Of a DNA stretch of 64,000 nucleotides, positions 27,576 to 37,505 are shown piece after piece (the first letter of the stretch is position 1; each line of letters opens with the position of its first letter). The DNA lies in assembly GCF_008271295.1 (NCBI RefSeq), contig NZ_VTOY01000001.1, positions 1-64,000 on the forward strand, in the 5' to 3' direction. A program made the translations under genes and the position numbers. This DNA is from Pseudoselenomonas ruminis (lineage in GTDB: Bacteria > Bacillota > Negativicutes > Selenomonadales > Selenomonadaceae). Below the pieces are notes generated by a model. It had not been told where the DNA came from. It worked only from the letters and a program-made list of their open reading frames with translations, and did no database searches.

Positions 27576-30500
27576 ATCTGACACGTTTTTCCATTAATAG
27601 GCCGGTTGGCATCTCGATGATCGTCATGTTCTTCGTGGTGCTCGGCCTGTACAGTTACTATCGCATTGGTGTCGAGCTGCTGCCGGCACTTAACACGCCT
27701 TACGTCACGGTCTCGGTAAAATACCCGGGGGCCAGTGCGGATTCTGTTGAGCAGGAAATCGTAAAGCCGGTGGAGGATGCGCTGTCCTCGGTGTCAAATG
27801 TCAAGAAAATCACCTCGACGGCCAGCTATGAGCGCGCCCGCATCATGCTCGAGCTGAACTTTGATGCCAATGCCGATACGGCGGCGATTGATGCGACCAA
27901 GAAAGTCGAGGCCATCAAAAACAAACTGCCGGATGAAGCGGATTCGCCGGTCGTCATTAAGCGCGATATCAACGCCAAGCCAATTGTCGAGCTGGCGGTC
28001 ATCAGCCAGCACAGTCTGGCCGATACCTACTCTATGACGGATAACACCTTTCAAGAGGTATTGCAGCAGGCCGGCGGCGTTTCGGAAATCGAACTGCACG
28101 GCGGCCGGGATAAAGAGGTGGCTGTGGAAGTCGATCGCGACAAGATGGCGGCCTACAAACTGACGCTCAGCAAAATCAGTTCGGCGATCCGCAACGAAAA
28201 CCAGCTGCTGCCGTCGGGCTCCGTCTATACGGAAACAACTAAATCCGATGTCCGCGTCATTGCACAGTACAAGACGGCCAAGGACATCGAAAAGGTACAG
28301 GTGCAAAACACCGAGGGCAAGATGATTCCGCTGACTGCCGTCGCAACCGTCCGCGAACAGGATGCGCGCATTGCGCGCTATGGCCGGTTGAATGGGGAAG
28401 ATGCCATCAACGTCCTGATTTATAAAAACAGTGATGCCAATGTCGTCGAGACGGCGGGCAACATTCTAAAAGCCGTGGAAAAACTGCGGAAGAATTATCC
28501 CGATTACCAATTTGTCGTGGTTTCCAACGATGCCGATTACGTTCAGGATTCGCTCCACAACACACTCGGCACCCTGATTGAGGGCCTTATCACGACAGGG
28601 CTCGTGCTGTTTTTGTTCCTGCGCGGCTGGCGTTCGACGGCAGCCGTCATGGTGGCGATTCCGACCTCGCTGATTGCCACGTTCTTCGTCATGTATGTGG
28701 CCGGCTTTACGTTCAACATGATGTCGTTGATGGGCATGACGCTTTGTGTTGGTATTTTGGTCGATGACTCCATCGTCGTGCTCGAAAATATCACGCGCCA
28801 TTTGCAAATGGGCGAGGAGCCGAAACTGGCCGCCGAGCATGGGCGCAACGAAATCGGCATGGCCGCTATCGCCATAACGCTTTGCGATGCTGCTGTCTTT
28901 ATGCCGATTGCCTTTATGGAGGGCATGACCGGTCAATATTTCCGCCAGTTCGGCCTGACCATCGTCTTTGCTGGCTTTTTCTCGCTGTTCGTTTCCTTCA
29001 CGCTGACGCCAATGCTGGCATCAAGGCTTTACAAGCATGGCTATCATCCGCAAAAGACAAAGCTTTGGGATTATATGGACCGGCTGGAAAGTAATGCCGT
29101 GGAATACTATGAGAAAATCCTGCGCTGGAGCCTTGGCCATCAGAAAAAACTGCTTGGCGGCATAACGGTGATTTTTATTGCCGTTGTTTCGATGGTGCCC
29201 TTGGGACTCGTCGGTTCCGAGTATATGCCGCAGACGGATGAGTCGAGTTTTACCATCAACATTCAGGGGCAGATTGGGTCATCGTCGGAGGAGACCAACC
29301 GCATTGCCAAAAAACTTGAGGGCAAACTTGCCGAAATTCCTGAAGTCAAGTACTATATGACTCAGGCGGGCGGTTCCACGGCCTATGAAGGCCGCATCAA
29401 AGTCCAGCTTTACGACCGCAAGGACCGTTCGCGTTCGGTCTGGGATGTGGCCAATGAAGTCCGCCGCTTTGCGGCCGATATCAAGGATGCGGACATCCGC
29501 ATTGCCGAAACGCAGAGCAACGTGGCCGGCATCTCGGGCGGCGGTGGCGCCCGAAATGGCGGCGGTGCTCTGCAGATTGAGCTTCGCGGCAACAATACCG
29601 AAGAACTCAACGCGGCCGCCGAGCGCGTCATGAATATTTTACGGTCCGATGTCAAAGGCGTTACCGACGTCAACAGTTCCTATACCGAGGGCATGCCGGA
29701 GCTTCAGCTGACCGTTGACCGGCAGAAGCTGAAGACCTATGGCACGTCGCTTGCCGACGTCGATACGGCCTTTGCGTCGGCTATCTCGGGCCTGTCGGCC
29801 GGGGAACTTAAAAACGACGCGGCCAATAGCGGTCTTGATACCAATATCAAGGTCCGGTTCAAAGGCGCCGATGGCTATAAGCCGTCTGATGTCGCCCATG
29901 TGCCGATTTCGGCTGGCGGCAAGCTCATTTATCTTGGCGATGTTGCCGAAATCAAGAACGGCCGCGGTCCGGTATCGATACGACGGGTGGATAAGCAGCG
30001 GGCCATCGCCATCGGTGCCAATATCAGCGGGCGCCCCATCGGCGATGTGATGAGCGATGTCAAAAAAGCCATGAAGAAAGCAAGTCTTGGCGATACGGTA
30101 ACGTATCAGTTCAAGGGACAGGCAACCCGTATGAACGATACGTTCTCAGACCTTTTGAGCGCGCTTTTCCTGGCTTTGGTGCTCATCTATATGCTGCTGG
30201 CCGTGCTCTATGAGTCGGTCATCACGCCGTTTATCCGCATGTTTTCGCTGCCACTGGGAATCATTGGTTCGATTCTGCTGCTGTTCATCACCCACAATAC
30301 CCTCAATCTCTATTCGATGATTGGTATTTTGGTAATGGACGGCATTGTCGCCAAGAACGGTACGCTGCTGATTGACTACACGCTGACGCTGATGGACCGC
30401 GGCCGGACGGCGCTGGAAGCCATTATTGAAGCCGGCCGGGTAAGACTCAAGCCGATCTTTATGACGACCATTACGATGATGGTCGGCATGATGCCGACGG

Positions 30501-30670
30501 CTCTTGCGATGACGGCAGGCAGTGAGACGCGCGTCTCGATGGCCTGGGTTATCATCGGCGGCCTTTTGACCTCGACGGTATTTACGCTGATTATCATCCC
30601 GATAATTTTTTTGTGGTTTTATCAAAAAAAAGAAAAAAAGACTTGCGTTAATCCGAAGACTGCGTTATAA
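27572..30670 (+). CDS. RND multidrug efflux transporter (AcrB/HAE1 family)
   Basis: Proton-driven inner-membrane pump of 1032 residues with the RND layout: N-terminal helix, large periplasmic loop, six helices, second loop and final helices. TM4 has the proton-relay aspartates in GMTLCVGILVDDSIVVLENI, and the first helix region NRPVGISMIVMFFVVLGLYSYY is typical. A Gly-rich loop (GGGGARNGGG) occurs in the second periplasmic domain. The outer-membrane partner is not encoded here. The pump supports a diderm envelope. The stop overlaps the -10 box of the tRNA-Pro promoter. Confidence 0.95.
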   Translation: MNLTRFSINRPVGISMIVMFFVVLGLYSYYRIGVELLPALNTPYVTVSVKYPGASADSVEQEIVKPVEDALSSVSNVKKITSTASYERARIMLELNFDANADTAAIDATKKVEAIKNKLPDEADSPVVIKRDINAKPIVELAVISQHSLADTYSMTDNTFQEVLQQAGGVSEIELHGGRDKEVAVEVDRDKMAAYKLTLSKISSAIRNENQLLPSGSVYTETTKSDVRVIAQYKTAKDIEKVQVQNTEGKMIPLTAVATVREQDARIARYGRLNGEDAINVLIYKNSDANVVETAGNILKAVEKLRKNYPDYQFVVVSNDADYVQDSLHNTLGTLIEGLITTGLVLFLFLRGWRSTAAVMVAIPTSLIATFFVMYVAGFTFNMMSLMGMTLCVGILVDDSIVVLENITRHLQMGEEPKLAAEHGRNEIGMAAIAITLCDAAVFMPIAFMEGMTGQYFRQFGLTIVFAGFFSLFVSFTLTPMLASRLYKHGYHPQKTKLWDYMDRLESNAVEYYEKILRWSLGHQKKLLGGITVIFIAVVSMVPLGLVGSEYMPQTDESSFTINIQGQIGSSSEETNRIAKKLEGKLAEIPEVKYYMTQAGGSTAYEGRIKVQLYDRKDRSRSVWDVANEVRRFAADIKDADIRIAETQSNVAGISGGGGARNGGGALQIELRGNNTEELNAAAERVMNILRSDVKGVTDVNSSYTEGMPELQLTVDRQKLKTYGTSLADVDTAFASAISGLSAGELKNDAANSGLDTNIKVRFKGADGYKPSDVAHVPISAGGKLIYLGDVAEIKNGRGPVSIRRVDKQRAIAIGANISGRPIGDVMSDVKKAMKKASLGDTVTYQFKGQATRMNDTFSDLLSALFLALVLIYMLLAVLYESVITPFIRMFSLPLGIIGSILLLFITHNTLNLYSMIGILVMDGIVAKNGTLLIDYTLTLMDRGRTALEAIIEAGRVRLKPIFMTTITMMVGMMPTALAMTAGSETRVSMAWVIIGGLLTSTVFTLIIIPIIFLWFYQKKEKKTCVNPKTAL

Positions 30671-30671
30671 T
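30643..30671 (+). promoter_or_regulatory. tRNA-Pro promoter
   Basis: TTGCGT (30643-30648), a 17-bp spacer and TATAAT (30666-30671). The promoter lies inside the 3' end of the RND gene, and its -10 box contains that gene's TAA stop. Confidence 0.75.
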
Positions 30672-30683
30672 AGTTTCTGTTGT

Positions 30684-30760
<77 letters not shown>

Positions 30761-30775
30761 TTATGACGACAATAC

Positions 30776-30806
30776 AAAAGACCAGCTCAGTGAGCTGGTC
30801 TTTTTT
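30776..30806 (+). terminator. tRNA-Pro terminator
   Basis: AAAAGACCAGCTCA (30776-30789) is a perfect inverted repeat with 30791-30804, followed by T residues to 30806. It can also serve the convergent small gene. Confidence 0.88.
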
Positions 30807-30817
30807 CATCTGCACAA

Positions 30818-31099
30818 TCAATAGTCACGTACATTTTTGTCGCCAATAAAGCGGATAAACATATCTGGTGCTATAATTTCATCATCCAATTGAATCAGGG
30901 CCTTATGCAGATGGATGGAGACGAAGCGGCCATCGTGTTCATGCTCAATCTCATCGGCAAATTCTTCCTCGTAGTGTTCCTTGAAGGTTTCTGCGGTACT
31001 TTTACTGGAAGAGACGTTGAGAATACTCGTGTAGACGTTTTCCTGTCCTTTTCCGTACTCGAGCTTGAGGATGACATAGATAGTCATGTTCTTGATCAT
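30818..31099 (-). CDS. hypothetical protein (93 aa)
   Basis: I do not recognise a family. ATG 31099 is preceded by AAGGAG at about 11 bases; an upstream in-frame GTG at 31111 overlaps that ribosome binding site and is less likely. The protein starts MIKNMTIYVILKLEYGKGQ and looks like alternating beta strands and helices, with an acidic central stretch (EEEFADEIEHEHDG). No membrane segment. It is divergent from the APC permease gene. Confidence 0.6.
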   Translation of the reverse strand: MIKNMTIYVILKLEYGKGQENVYTSILNVSSSKSTAETFKEHYEEEFADEIEHEHDGRFVSIHLHKALIQLDDEIIAPDMFIRFIGDKNVRDY

Positions 31100-31210
31100 A
31101 GGTCGCCACACTCCTTGCTTTATCCCACAATTACCTATTGGTCTCTATCAAAGCTTATTTATTCGACGTGCTACAAGGGAATCCTGCTTACAGAATTACA
31201 AAATTTGTGT

Positions 31211-31238
31211 TTGCTTCTGTCCTTTAGTGTGGTATAAT
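31211..31238 (+). promoter_or_regulatory. promoter of APC permease gene
   Basis: TTGCTT (31211-31216) and TATAAT (31233-31238) are 16 bp apart, upstream of the GTG start at 31284. Confidence 0.65.
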
Positions 31239-31283
31239 ACAACAGTATGTTTATCCAGAGAAAACAATTTGAGGAGTGATTGT

Positions 31284-32660
31284 GTGGGGATTTTTCGCAC
31301 AAAAAGCATTGCCGAGTATCAAAGCGATGCGTCAAAATCCCATCTGAAGCGGGCGTTAGGCTCTCTTGATGTTACGCTTTTAGGTATTGGTGTCATTGTG
31401 GGAACGGGCATTTTCGTACTCACGGGCGTGGCGGCAGCCAAGTATGCCGGACCGGCACTGATGCTTTCGTTTTTATTGGCAAGCCTGGCTTGTGGTTTTG
31501 TCAGCATGGCTTATTCGGAACTTGCGTCGATGATTCCGGTGGCGGGCAGTGCTTATGCCTATGCGTATACGTCGGTCGGCGAACTTCTGGCATGGTTAGT
31601 AGGGTGGAACCTCGTGCTAGAATATTCGGTTGGTGCCAGTGCCGTTGCCGGCGGCTGGTCGGCTTATGTCGTGGGACTTTTGAAATCGGCGGGGATTACG
31701 CTTCCGGCTGAGTACACGATGGTCCCGGCCGATGGCGGTATCGTGAACCTGCCGGCCGTGCTGATTACGGGCTTTTTGACCTTCCTGCTCGTGCGGGGCG
31801 TTCGGGAAAGCGTCACGGTCAATAAGATTCTCGTCGGGGTCAAGCTGCTGGCCATCTTTATTTTCTTGTTCCTGGCGGCGCCAACGGTGAATCCCGCCAA
31901 CTGGGAACCATTTATGCCGTTCGGCTTCGCTGGCGTGTCGGCAGGTGCGGCTGTAATCATCTTCGCCTATCTTGGCGTTGATTCCATTGCGACAGCTGCC
32001 GAGGAGACGAAAAATCCAGCGCACGATATGCCGACGGGCATCATCGCTTCGCTTTTGATTTGCACGCTGCTCTACATTGCCGTGACGGCCGTCATGACCG
32101 GCAATGTATCGTATACGGAGCTTGACAATGCCGAGCCAGTGGCCTTTGTCCTGCGCGAACTCGGTTACCGCTTCGGCTCAGCCGTAGTCGGTACCGGCGC
32201 GATTGCCGGGCTTACGACCGTACTGCTCGTCATGATGTATGCGCAGACGCGTGCCTTCTATGCCATGAGCCGCGACGGGCTGATTCCGAAAGCCGTTTGC
32301 AAGATTCATCCGAAATACGCGACGCCGCACCGCATCACGGTGATTGTCGGTCTCGCCGTCATGCTGATTAGCGGCTTTACGCCCATCAACGTCGTTGCCG
32401 AGATGTGCAGCGTCGGCACGCTCTTTGCCTTTATCGTTTCGTCCGTAGGCGTCATGGTCATGCGCCGCAAATATCCGGACATCAAGCGTCCCTTCCGCTG
32501 TCCGGCGATTTACGTCATGGGAACCCTGGCCATTGCCAGCTGCGCCTACATTATGTACAACCTCTCATCGATGACCTGGGAGCGTTTCTGGGTATGGAGT
32601 GCCGTGGGCATCCTGATTTACTTCGCCTATGGGTACCGTCACAGCAAGGAAAACAAATAA
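31284..32660 (+). CDS. APC-family amino acid permease
   Basis: Inner-membrane amino acid transporter of the APC superfamily, cationic amino acid transporter (YfnA-like) group, 458 residues with about 12 membrane helices. The first helix has the substrate motif GIGVIVGTGIFVLTG. FAYLGVDSIATAAEETKNPAHDMP (helix 6 and following loop) and SRDGLIPK are strong family signatures. GTG 31284 lies 7 bases from GAGGAG and gives MGIFRTKSIAEYQSD. The substrate cannot be told from the sequence. Confidence 0.92.
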   Translation: MGIFRTKSIAEYQSDASKSHLKRALGSLDVTLLGIGVIVGTGIFVLTGVAAAKYAGPALMLSFLLASLACGFVSMAYSELASMIPVAGSAYAYAYTSVGELLAWLVGWNLVLEYSVGASAVAGGWSAYVVGLLKSAGITLPAEYTMVPADGGIVNLPAVLITGFLTFLLVRGVRESVTVNKILVGVKLLAIFIFLFLAAPTVNPANWEPFMPFGFAGVSAGAAVIIFAYLGVDSIATAAEETKNPAHDMPTGIIASLLICTLLYIAVTAVMTGNVSYTELDNAEPVAFVLRELGYRFGSAVVGTGAIAGLTTVLLVMMYAQTRAFYAMSRDGLIPKAVCKIHPKYATPHRITVIVGLAVMLISGFTPINVVAEMCSVGTLFAFIVSSVGVMVMRRKYPDIKRPFRCPAIYVMGTLAIASCAYIMYNLSSMTWERFWVWSAVGILIYFAYGYRHSKENK

Positions 32661-32664
32661 ATAC

Positions 32665-32690
32665 AGCCTTCCCCTGTGGGGAAGGCTTTT
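32665..32690 (+). terminator. APC permease terminator
   Basis: AGCCTTCCCC (32665-32674) pairs with GGGGAAGGCT (32678-32687), followed by T residues. The stem is identical to the one between ilvC and leuC. Confidence 0.88.
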
Positions 32691-32778
32691 CTATATGTAA
32701 ACATGTAACATAATATTTACATTTGTCCATTTACGATATATAATGTTATTTACGTGGGGATATACGCAAAATTTATTG

Positions 32779-32807
32779 TGTGATTATCTTCAGTAACATA
32801 GATTACT
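32779..32807 (+). promoter_or_regulatory. possible regulator sites upstream of nifJ
   Basis: TGTGA-N6-TCAGT (32779-32794) resembles a CRP/FNR-family site with one mismatch from symmetry. An overlapping repeat, CAGTAA-N6-TTACTG, follows at 32791-32808. Both lie about 80-100 bases before nifJ. The regulator is not identified. Confidence 0.3.
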
Positions 32808-32881
32808 GACCACGGCGCGGTTTTCGCGTTATCCTAGCTATATATTGCAATTCTATTTTAATAGAGGGGAGCAAACAAAAC

Positions 32882-35800
32882 ATGAGCAAACAGATGAAAA
32901 CGATGGACGGCAACCAGGCTGCCGCCTACATTTCCTATGCTTTCACCGATGTTGCGGCAATCTATCCGATTACGCCGTCTTCGCCGATGGCTGAGCATGT
33001 GGATGAGGATGCCGCCAAGGGCAAGAAGAATCTTTTCGGCCAGACGGTCCGTGTCATCGAGCTGCAGTCCGAGGCTGGCGCAGCAGGTGCCGTTCACGGT
33101 TCCTTGCAGGCTGGTGCCTTGACGACTACCTATACGGCATCCCAGGGCTTCCTGCTGATGATTCCGAACCTTTATAAAGTTGCCGGTGAACTCCTGCCGG
33201 GCGTATTCCACGTATCGGCACGCGCACTGGCTGCCAACTCGCTGAACATCTTTGGCGACCATCAGGATGTCATGGCTGCCCGCCAGACTGGCTGCGCTAT
33301 GCTCGCTGAGGCAAGCGTACAGGAGGTCATGGACCTCTCGGCGGTTGCCCATCTCGTTGCCATCAAGGGCCGTGTTCCGTTCATCAACTTCTTTGACGGT
33401 TTCCGCACCTCCCACGAGATTCAGAAAATCGAAATGGTCGACTACGATGACCTCAGCAAGATTCTCGACTGGGATGCCGTTAAGGAATTCCGCCGCCGCG
33501 CACTGAACCCGGATCATCCGGTTATCCGCGGTACGGCAACGAATCCGGACGTCTACTTCCAGAGCCGTGAGGCTTCCAATGAATACTACAACGCGCTGCC
33601 GGATCTCGTCGAGGAAGCTATGGCTGACATGGCAAAAATCACGGGCCGCGAGCATCACCTGTTCGACTACTACGGTGCCGAGGATGCCGACCGCATCATC
33701 ATCGCAATGGGTTCTGTCTGCCAGGCAGTCCAGGAGACGGTTGATTACCTGAACCAGAACGGCGAAAAAGTCGGTCTCATGAACGTTCATCTCTATCGTC
33801 CGTTCTCGCTCAAGCACTTCTTCCAGTTCATGCCGAAGACGGTCAAGAAAGTTGCCGTCCTTGACCATACGAAAGAGCCGGGTTCGCTGGGTGAGCCGCT
33901 TTACCTCGATGTCAAGGCAGCCTTCTACAACTCCGACATGAGCCCGATTATCGTCGGCGGCCGTTTCGGTCTCGGCGGCAAGGACACGACGCCGGATCAG
34001 ATTTTCGCCGTATTCGAAGAACTCAAGAAAGACGCTCCGAAAGATGGCTTCACGATTGGTATCGAGGACGATGTCACGAACACGAGCCTCGCACCGGTTA
34101 TGAGCGATGTTGACCTGACGCCGGAAGGCACGACGGCCTGCAAGTTCTGGGGGCTCGGCTCTGATGGTACGGTCGGCGCTAACAAGAGCGCCATCAAGAT
34201 CATCGGCGATAAGACCGACATGTATGCTCAGGCATACTTTGCCTATGACTCCAAAAAATCCGGCGGTATTACCATGAGCCATCTGCGCTTTGGTAAACAG
34301 CCGATCAACAGCCCGTATCTCATCAACAAGGCAGACTTCATCTCCTGCTCGCAGCAGTCCTATGTCTACAAATACGACCTGCTCGCAGGCCTCAAGAAGG
34401 GCGGCAAGTTCCTGCTCAACACGACCTGGTCCGATGAAGACCTCACGCAGCATCTGCCAGCTTACATGAAGCGCTTCATCGCTAAGAACAACATCGAGTT
34501 CTACACGGTAAATGCTGTCGACATCGCCAAAGAGCTCGGCCTCGGCGGCCGCTTCAACATGGTAATGCAGTCGGCATTCTTCAAGATTGCGGGCATCATT
34601 CCTATCGACACGGCTGTTGACTACCTCAAGGATGCCGTCGTAAAATCCTATGGCAAGAAGGGCCAGAAGGTTGTCGATATGAACAACGGTGCTATCGATA
34701 AAGGTATCGAGGCCCTGCATCGCGTAACGGTTCCGGCTGACTGGGCAAATGCCGAGGATGAGGCAGCAGAGAAGAAGAACGCTCCGGCCTTCATCACGGA
34801 AATCCAGGATGTCATGAACCGCCAGGAAGGCGACAAACTGCCGGTTTCCAAATTCGCAGGCGAAATGGCTGACGGCACGTTCCCGCTCGGCGGCACGGCC
34901 TATGAGAAACGCGGCACGGCTATCAGCGTTCCGGTTTGGGATGCTGAAAAATGTATTGGCTGCAACAAGTGCTCCTATGTCTGCCCGCATGCTACGATTC
35001 GTCCGGTACTGACGACGGACGAAGAGCTCGCAGCAGCTCCAGAAGGTTTCCCGTCCAAGAAGGTAAAGGCCGTCAAGGACTACAACTTCACGGTGGCAGT
35101 ATCGACGATGGACTGCCTCGGCTGCGGCAACTGCGCACAGGTCTGCCCGGTCAAGGCCCTCGAAATGAAGCCGCTTGACGATGAGCTCAAGGCTCAGCAG
35201 GTATACTTCGACTACGGTGTCGACGCGAAGAAGGTCGCTCCGAAGAAGAACCCGATGAAGAAAGAGACGGTTCTCGGTTCCCAGTTCGAGCAGCCGCTGT
35301 TCGAGTTCTCGGGTGCCTGCGCTGGCTGCGGCGAGACGCCGTATGCAAAACTTCTGACGCAGCTCTTTGGCGACCGCATGATGATCGCCAATGCTACGGG
35401 CTGCTCTTCCATCTGGGGCGGCAGTGCACCGGCTATGCCGTACACGACGAACCACCTCGGCCATGGCCCGGCATGGGGCAACTCCCTGTTCGAGGACAAC
35501 GCTGAGTTCGGTCTCGGCATGTTCCTCGGCACGAAATCCGTTCGCGACAGCCTGGCTGCTGATGCCAAGGCGGCCGTTGAGGCAGGTAAAGGCAGCGCCG
35601 AGCTGCAGGCCGCTCTGACGGATTGGGTCGAGAACCTCAACAACGGCAACGGCACTCGCGAGCGTGCCGATAAACTCACGGCTCTGCTCGAAGCTGAGAA
35701 GGGCAGCGATGAACTGCTGAACAAACTCTACGAGAACAAAGACTACTTCGTCAAACGTTCGCAGTGGATCTTCGGCGGCGACGGCTGGGCTTACGATATC

Positions 35801-36406
35801 GGTTACGGCGGTGTTGACCACGTTCTCGCATCGGGCGAAGACGTCAACGTATTCGTATTCGATACCGAGGTTTACTCCAACACGGGCGGCCAGGCATCGA
35901 AATCCACGCCGGCAGCCGCTATCGCACAGTTCGCAGCCGCTGGTAAGAAGACGAAGAAAAAAGACCTTGGCATGATGGCTAAGACTTATGGCTATGTCTA
36001 TGTTGCTCAGGTTGCTATGGGCGCTGACCAGAATCAGCTGCTCAAGGCAATCACGGAAGCTGAGGCATATCCAGGCCCGTCCCTCATCATCGCCTATGCA
36101 CCGTGCATCAATCACGGCATCCGCAAAGGCATGGGCTGCAGCCAGCTCGAGGCAAAACTTGCTGTCGAGTGCGGCTACTGGGCTAACTACCGTTACAACC
36201 CGCAGCTCATCGGCACGGATAAGAATCCGTTCAGCCTCGACTCCAAAGAGCCGGACTTTGACAAGTTCCAGGAATTCCTCATGGGTGAGAACCGCTACAT
36301 CAACCTCAAGCGTTCCTTCCCAGAGGCAGCCGAAGCGCTCTTTGAAAAGACGCAGAACGATGCTAAGACCCGCTATGAAGGCTACAAGGCTTTAGCTGGC
36401 AAATAA
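32882..36406 (+). CDS. nifJ: pyruvate:ferredoxin (flavodoxin) oxidoreductase
   Basis: Single-chain enzyme of 1174 residues that decarboxylates pyruvate to acetyl-CoA and CO2 and reduces ferredoxin or flavodoxin; central to anaerobic pyruvate use. Domains in order: ThDP-pyrimidine domain (IYPITPSSPMAEHVDE), domain II, gamma domain, a two-cluster ferredoxin domain (CIGCNKCSYVC at about residue 694 and CLGCGNCAQVC at about 745), and the C-terminal ThDP-binding domain starting CAGCGETPYAKLL with GDGWAYDIGYGGVDHVL. Codon use is strongly biased, as in highly expressed genes. It appears monocistronic. Confidence 0.97.
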   Translation: MSKQMKTMDGNQAAAYISYAFTDVAAIYPITPSSPMAEHVDEDAAKGKKNLFGQTVRVIELQSEAGAAGAVHGSLQAGALTTTYTASQGFLLMIPNLYKVAGELLPGVFHVSARALAANSLNIFGDHQDVMAARQTGCAMLAEASVQEVMDLSAVAHLVAIKGRVPFINFFDGFRTSHEIQKIEMVDYDDLSKILDWDAVKEFRRRALNPDHPVIRGTATNPDVYFQSREASNEYYNALPDLVEEAMADMAKITGREHHLFDYYGAEDADRIIIAMGSVCQAVQETVDYLNQNGEKVGLMNVHLYRPFSLKHFFQFMPKTVKKVAVLDHTKEPGSLGEPLYLDVKAAFYNSDMSPIIVGGRFGLGGKDTTPDQIFAVFEELKKDAPKDGFTIGIEDDVTNTSLAPVMSDVDLTPEGTTACKFWGLGSDGTVGANKSAIKIIGDKTDMYAQAYFAYDSKKSGGITMSHLRFGKQPINSPYLINKADFISCSQQSYVYKYDLLAGLKKGGKFLLNTTWSDEDLTQHLPAYMKRFIAKNNIEFYTVNAVDIAKELGLGGRFNMVMQSAFFKIAGIIPIDTAVDYLKDAVVKSYGKKGQKVVDMNNGAIDKGIEALHRVTVPADWANAEDEAAEKKNAPAFITEIQDVMNRQEGDKLPVSKFAGEMADGTFPLGGTAYEKRGTAISVPVWDAEKCIGCNKCSYVCPHATIRPVLTTDEELAAAPEGFPSKKVKAVKDYNFTVAVSTMDCLGCGNCAQVCPVKALEMKPLDDELKAQQVYFDYGVDAKKVAPKKNPMKKETVLGSQFEQPLFEFSGACAGCGETPYAKLLTQLFGDRMMIANATGCSSIWGGSAPAMPYTTNHLGHGPAWGNSLFEDNAEFGLGMFLGTKSVRDSLAADAKAAVEAGKGSAELQAALTDWVENLNNGNGTRERADKLTALLEAEKGSDELLNKLYENKDYFVKRSQWIFGGDGWAYDIGYGGVDHVLASGEDVNVFVFDTEVYSNTGGQASKSTPAAAIAQFAAAGKKTKKKDLGMMAKTYGYVYVAQVAMGADQNQLLKAITEAEAYPGPSLIIAYAPCINHGIRKGMGCSQLEAKLAVECGYWANYRYNPQLIGTDKNPFSLDSKEPDFDKFQEFLMGENRYINLKRSFPEAAEALFEKTQNDAKTRYEGYKALAGK

Positions 36407-36426
36407 TTAACAGAATAGCTGAGACA

Positions 36427-36464
36427 ACGAGCCCGCTCTATTGATGAGCGGGCTCGTTTTTTTT
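36427..36464 (+). terminator. nifJ terminator
   Basis: ACGAGCCCGCTC (36427-36438) is a perfect inverted repeat with GAGCGGGCTCGT (36446-36457), followed by T residues. Confidence 0.92.
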
Positions 36465-36491
36465 GACTTTTTGGGGAGAGGAGGCTGCTTT

Positions 36492-37152
<661 letters not shown>

Positions 37153-37154
37153 CA

Positions 37155-37190
37155 AATAACTTAACTAAAACTTGAATTAGTTAAGTTATT
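37155..37190. repeat. 13-bp perfect inverted repeat after the recombinase gene
   Basis: AATAACTTAACTA (37155-37167) is an exact inverted repeat of 37178-37190 with a 10-base loop. It lies directly after the recombinase stop. No T-run follows, so it is a weak terminator at best or a protein-binding site. Confidence 0.6.
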
Positions 37191-37284
37191 GCGTCGATAT
37201 TTGAAGTAATGATGCAAAAGTGAAGGAATAACTGAAGAACTTGTTAAGTTACGGAAAGAAAATTAGCAAAACGCATAGCAGGCT

Positions 37285-37336
37285 AAAAGCCAGCGCCCCC
37301 AAAGAGGTGGTTTCTCTTTAGGGGCGCTGGCTTTTT
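37285..37336. terminator. strong bidirectional terminator before the invertible segment
   Basis: A perfect 15-bp stem (37285-37299 with 37321-37335) with six further inner pairs, and T-runs on both strands. It lies between the recombinase gene and the invertible segment. Sequence 37191-37284 holds nothing I can assign. Confidence 0.85.
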
Positions 37337-37347
37337 ATATAGGTAAA

Positions 37348-37373
37348 GTCTCATAAAGTGTACTTTTTGAGAC
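37348..37373 (+). repeat. left invertase recombination site (hix-like)
   Basis: A 26-bp site with half-site GTCTCATAAAGT, core GT and half-site ACTTTTTGAGAC; the halves are complementary except at one position. This is the 12+2+12 layout of Hin/Gin-family sites. Its core is the reverse complement of the core of the right site, which makes the two sites inverted. Confidence 0.75.
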
Positions 37374-37505
37374 AAGACAATCACAAGGCTTATTATAGCA
37401 TTCACAACGACATATGTCCATTTTTGTTTGTTTTTCATACCCTAAAAGGTCAGGAAAAATAAAAATTAAAAGAAAATAAGAGGCCAAGCGTCTTTATCAA
37501 AAAGT
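37362..37505. mobile_element. invertible DNA segment carrying promoters
   Basis: About 144 bp lie between the cores of two inverted 26-bp sites, next to an invertase gene and directly upstream of wzz. There is no ORF inside. It is AT-rich and carries promoter sequences in both directions, the stronger one now facing left. Inversion is predicted, not shown. Confidence 0.65.
37392..37420 (-). promoter_or_regulatory. strong promoter in invertible segment, now facing away from wzz
   Basis: On the minus strand, TGGACA (37420-37415) and TATAAT (37397-37392) are exactly 17 bp apart. It drives RNA into the terminator at 37285-37336. A weaker rightward pair, TTGAGA (37367-37372) and TATTAT (37391-37396) at 18 bp, overlaps it. 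Confidence 0.6.
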
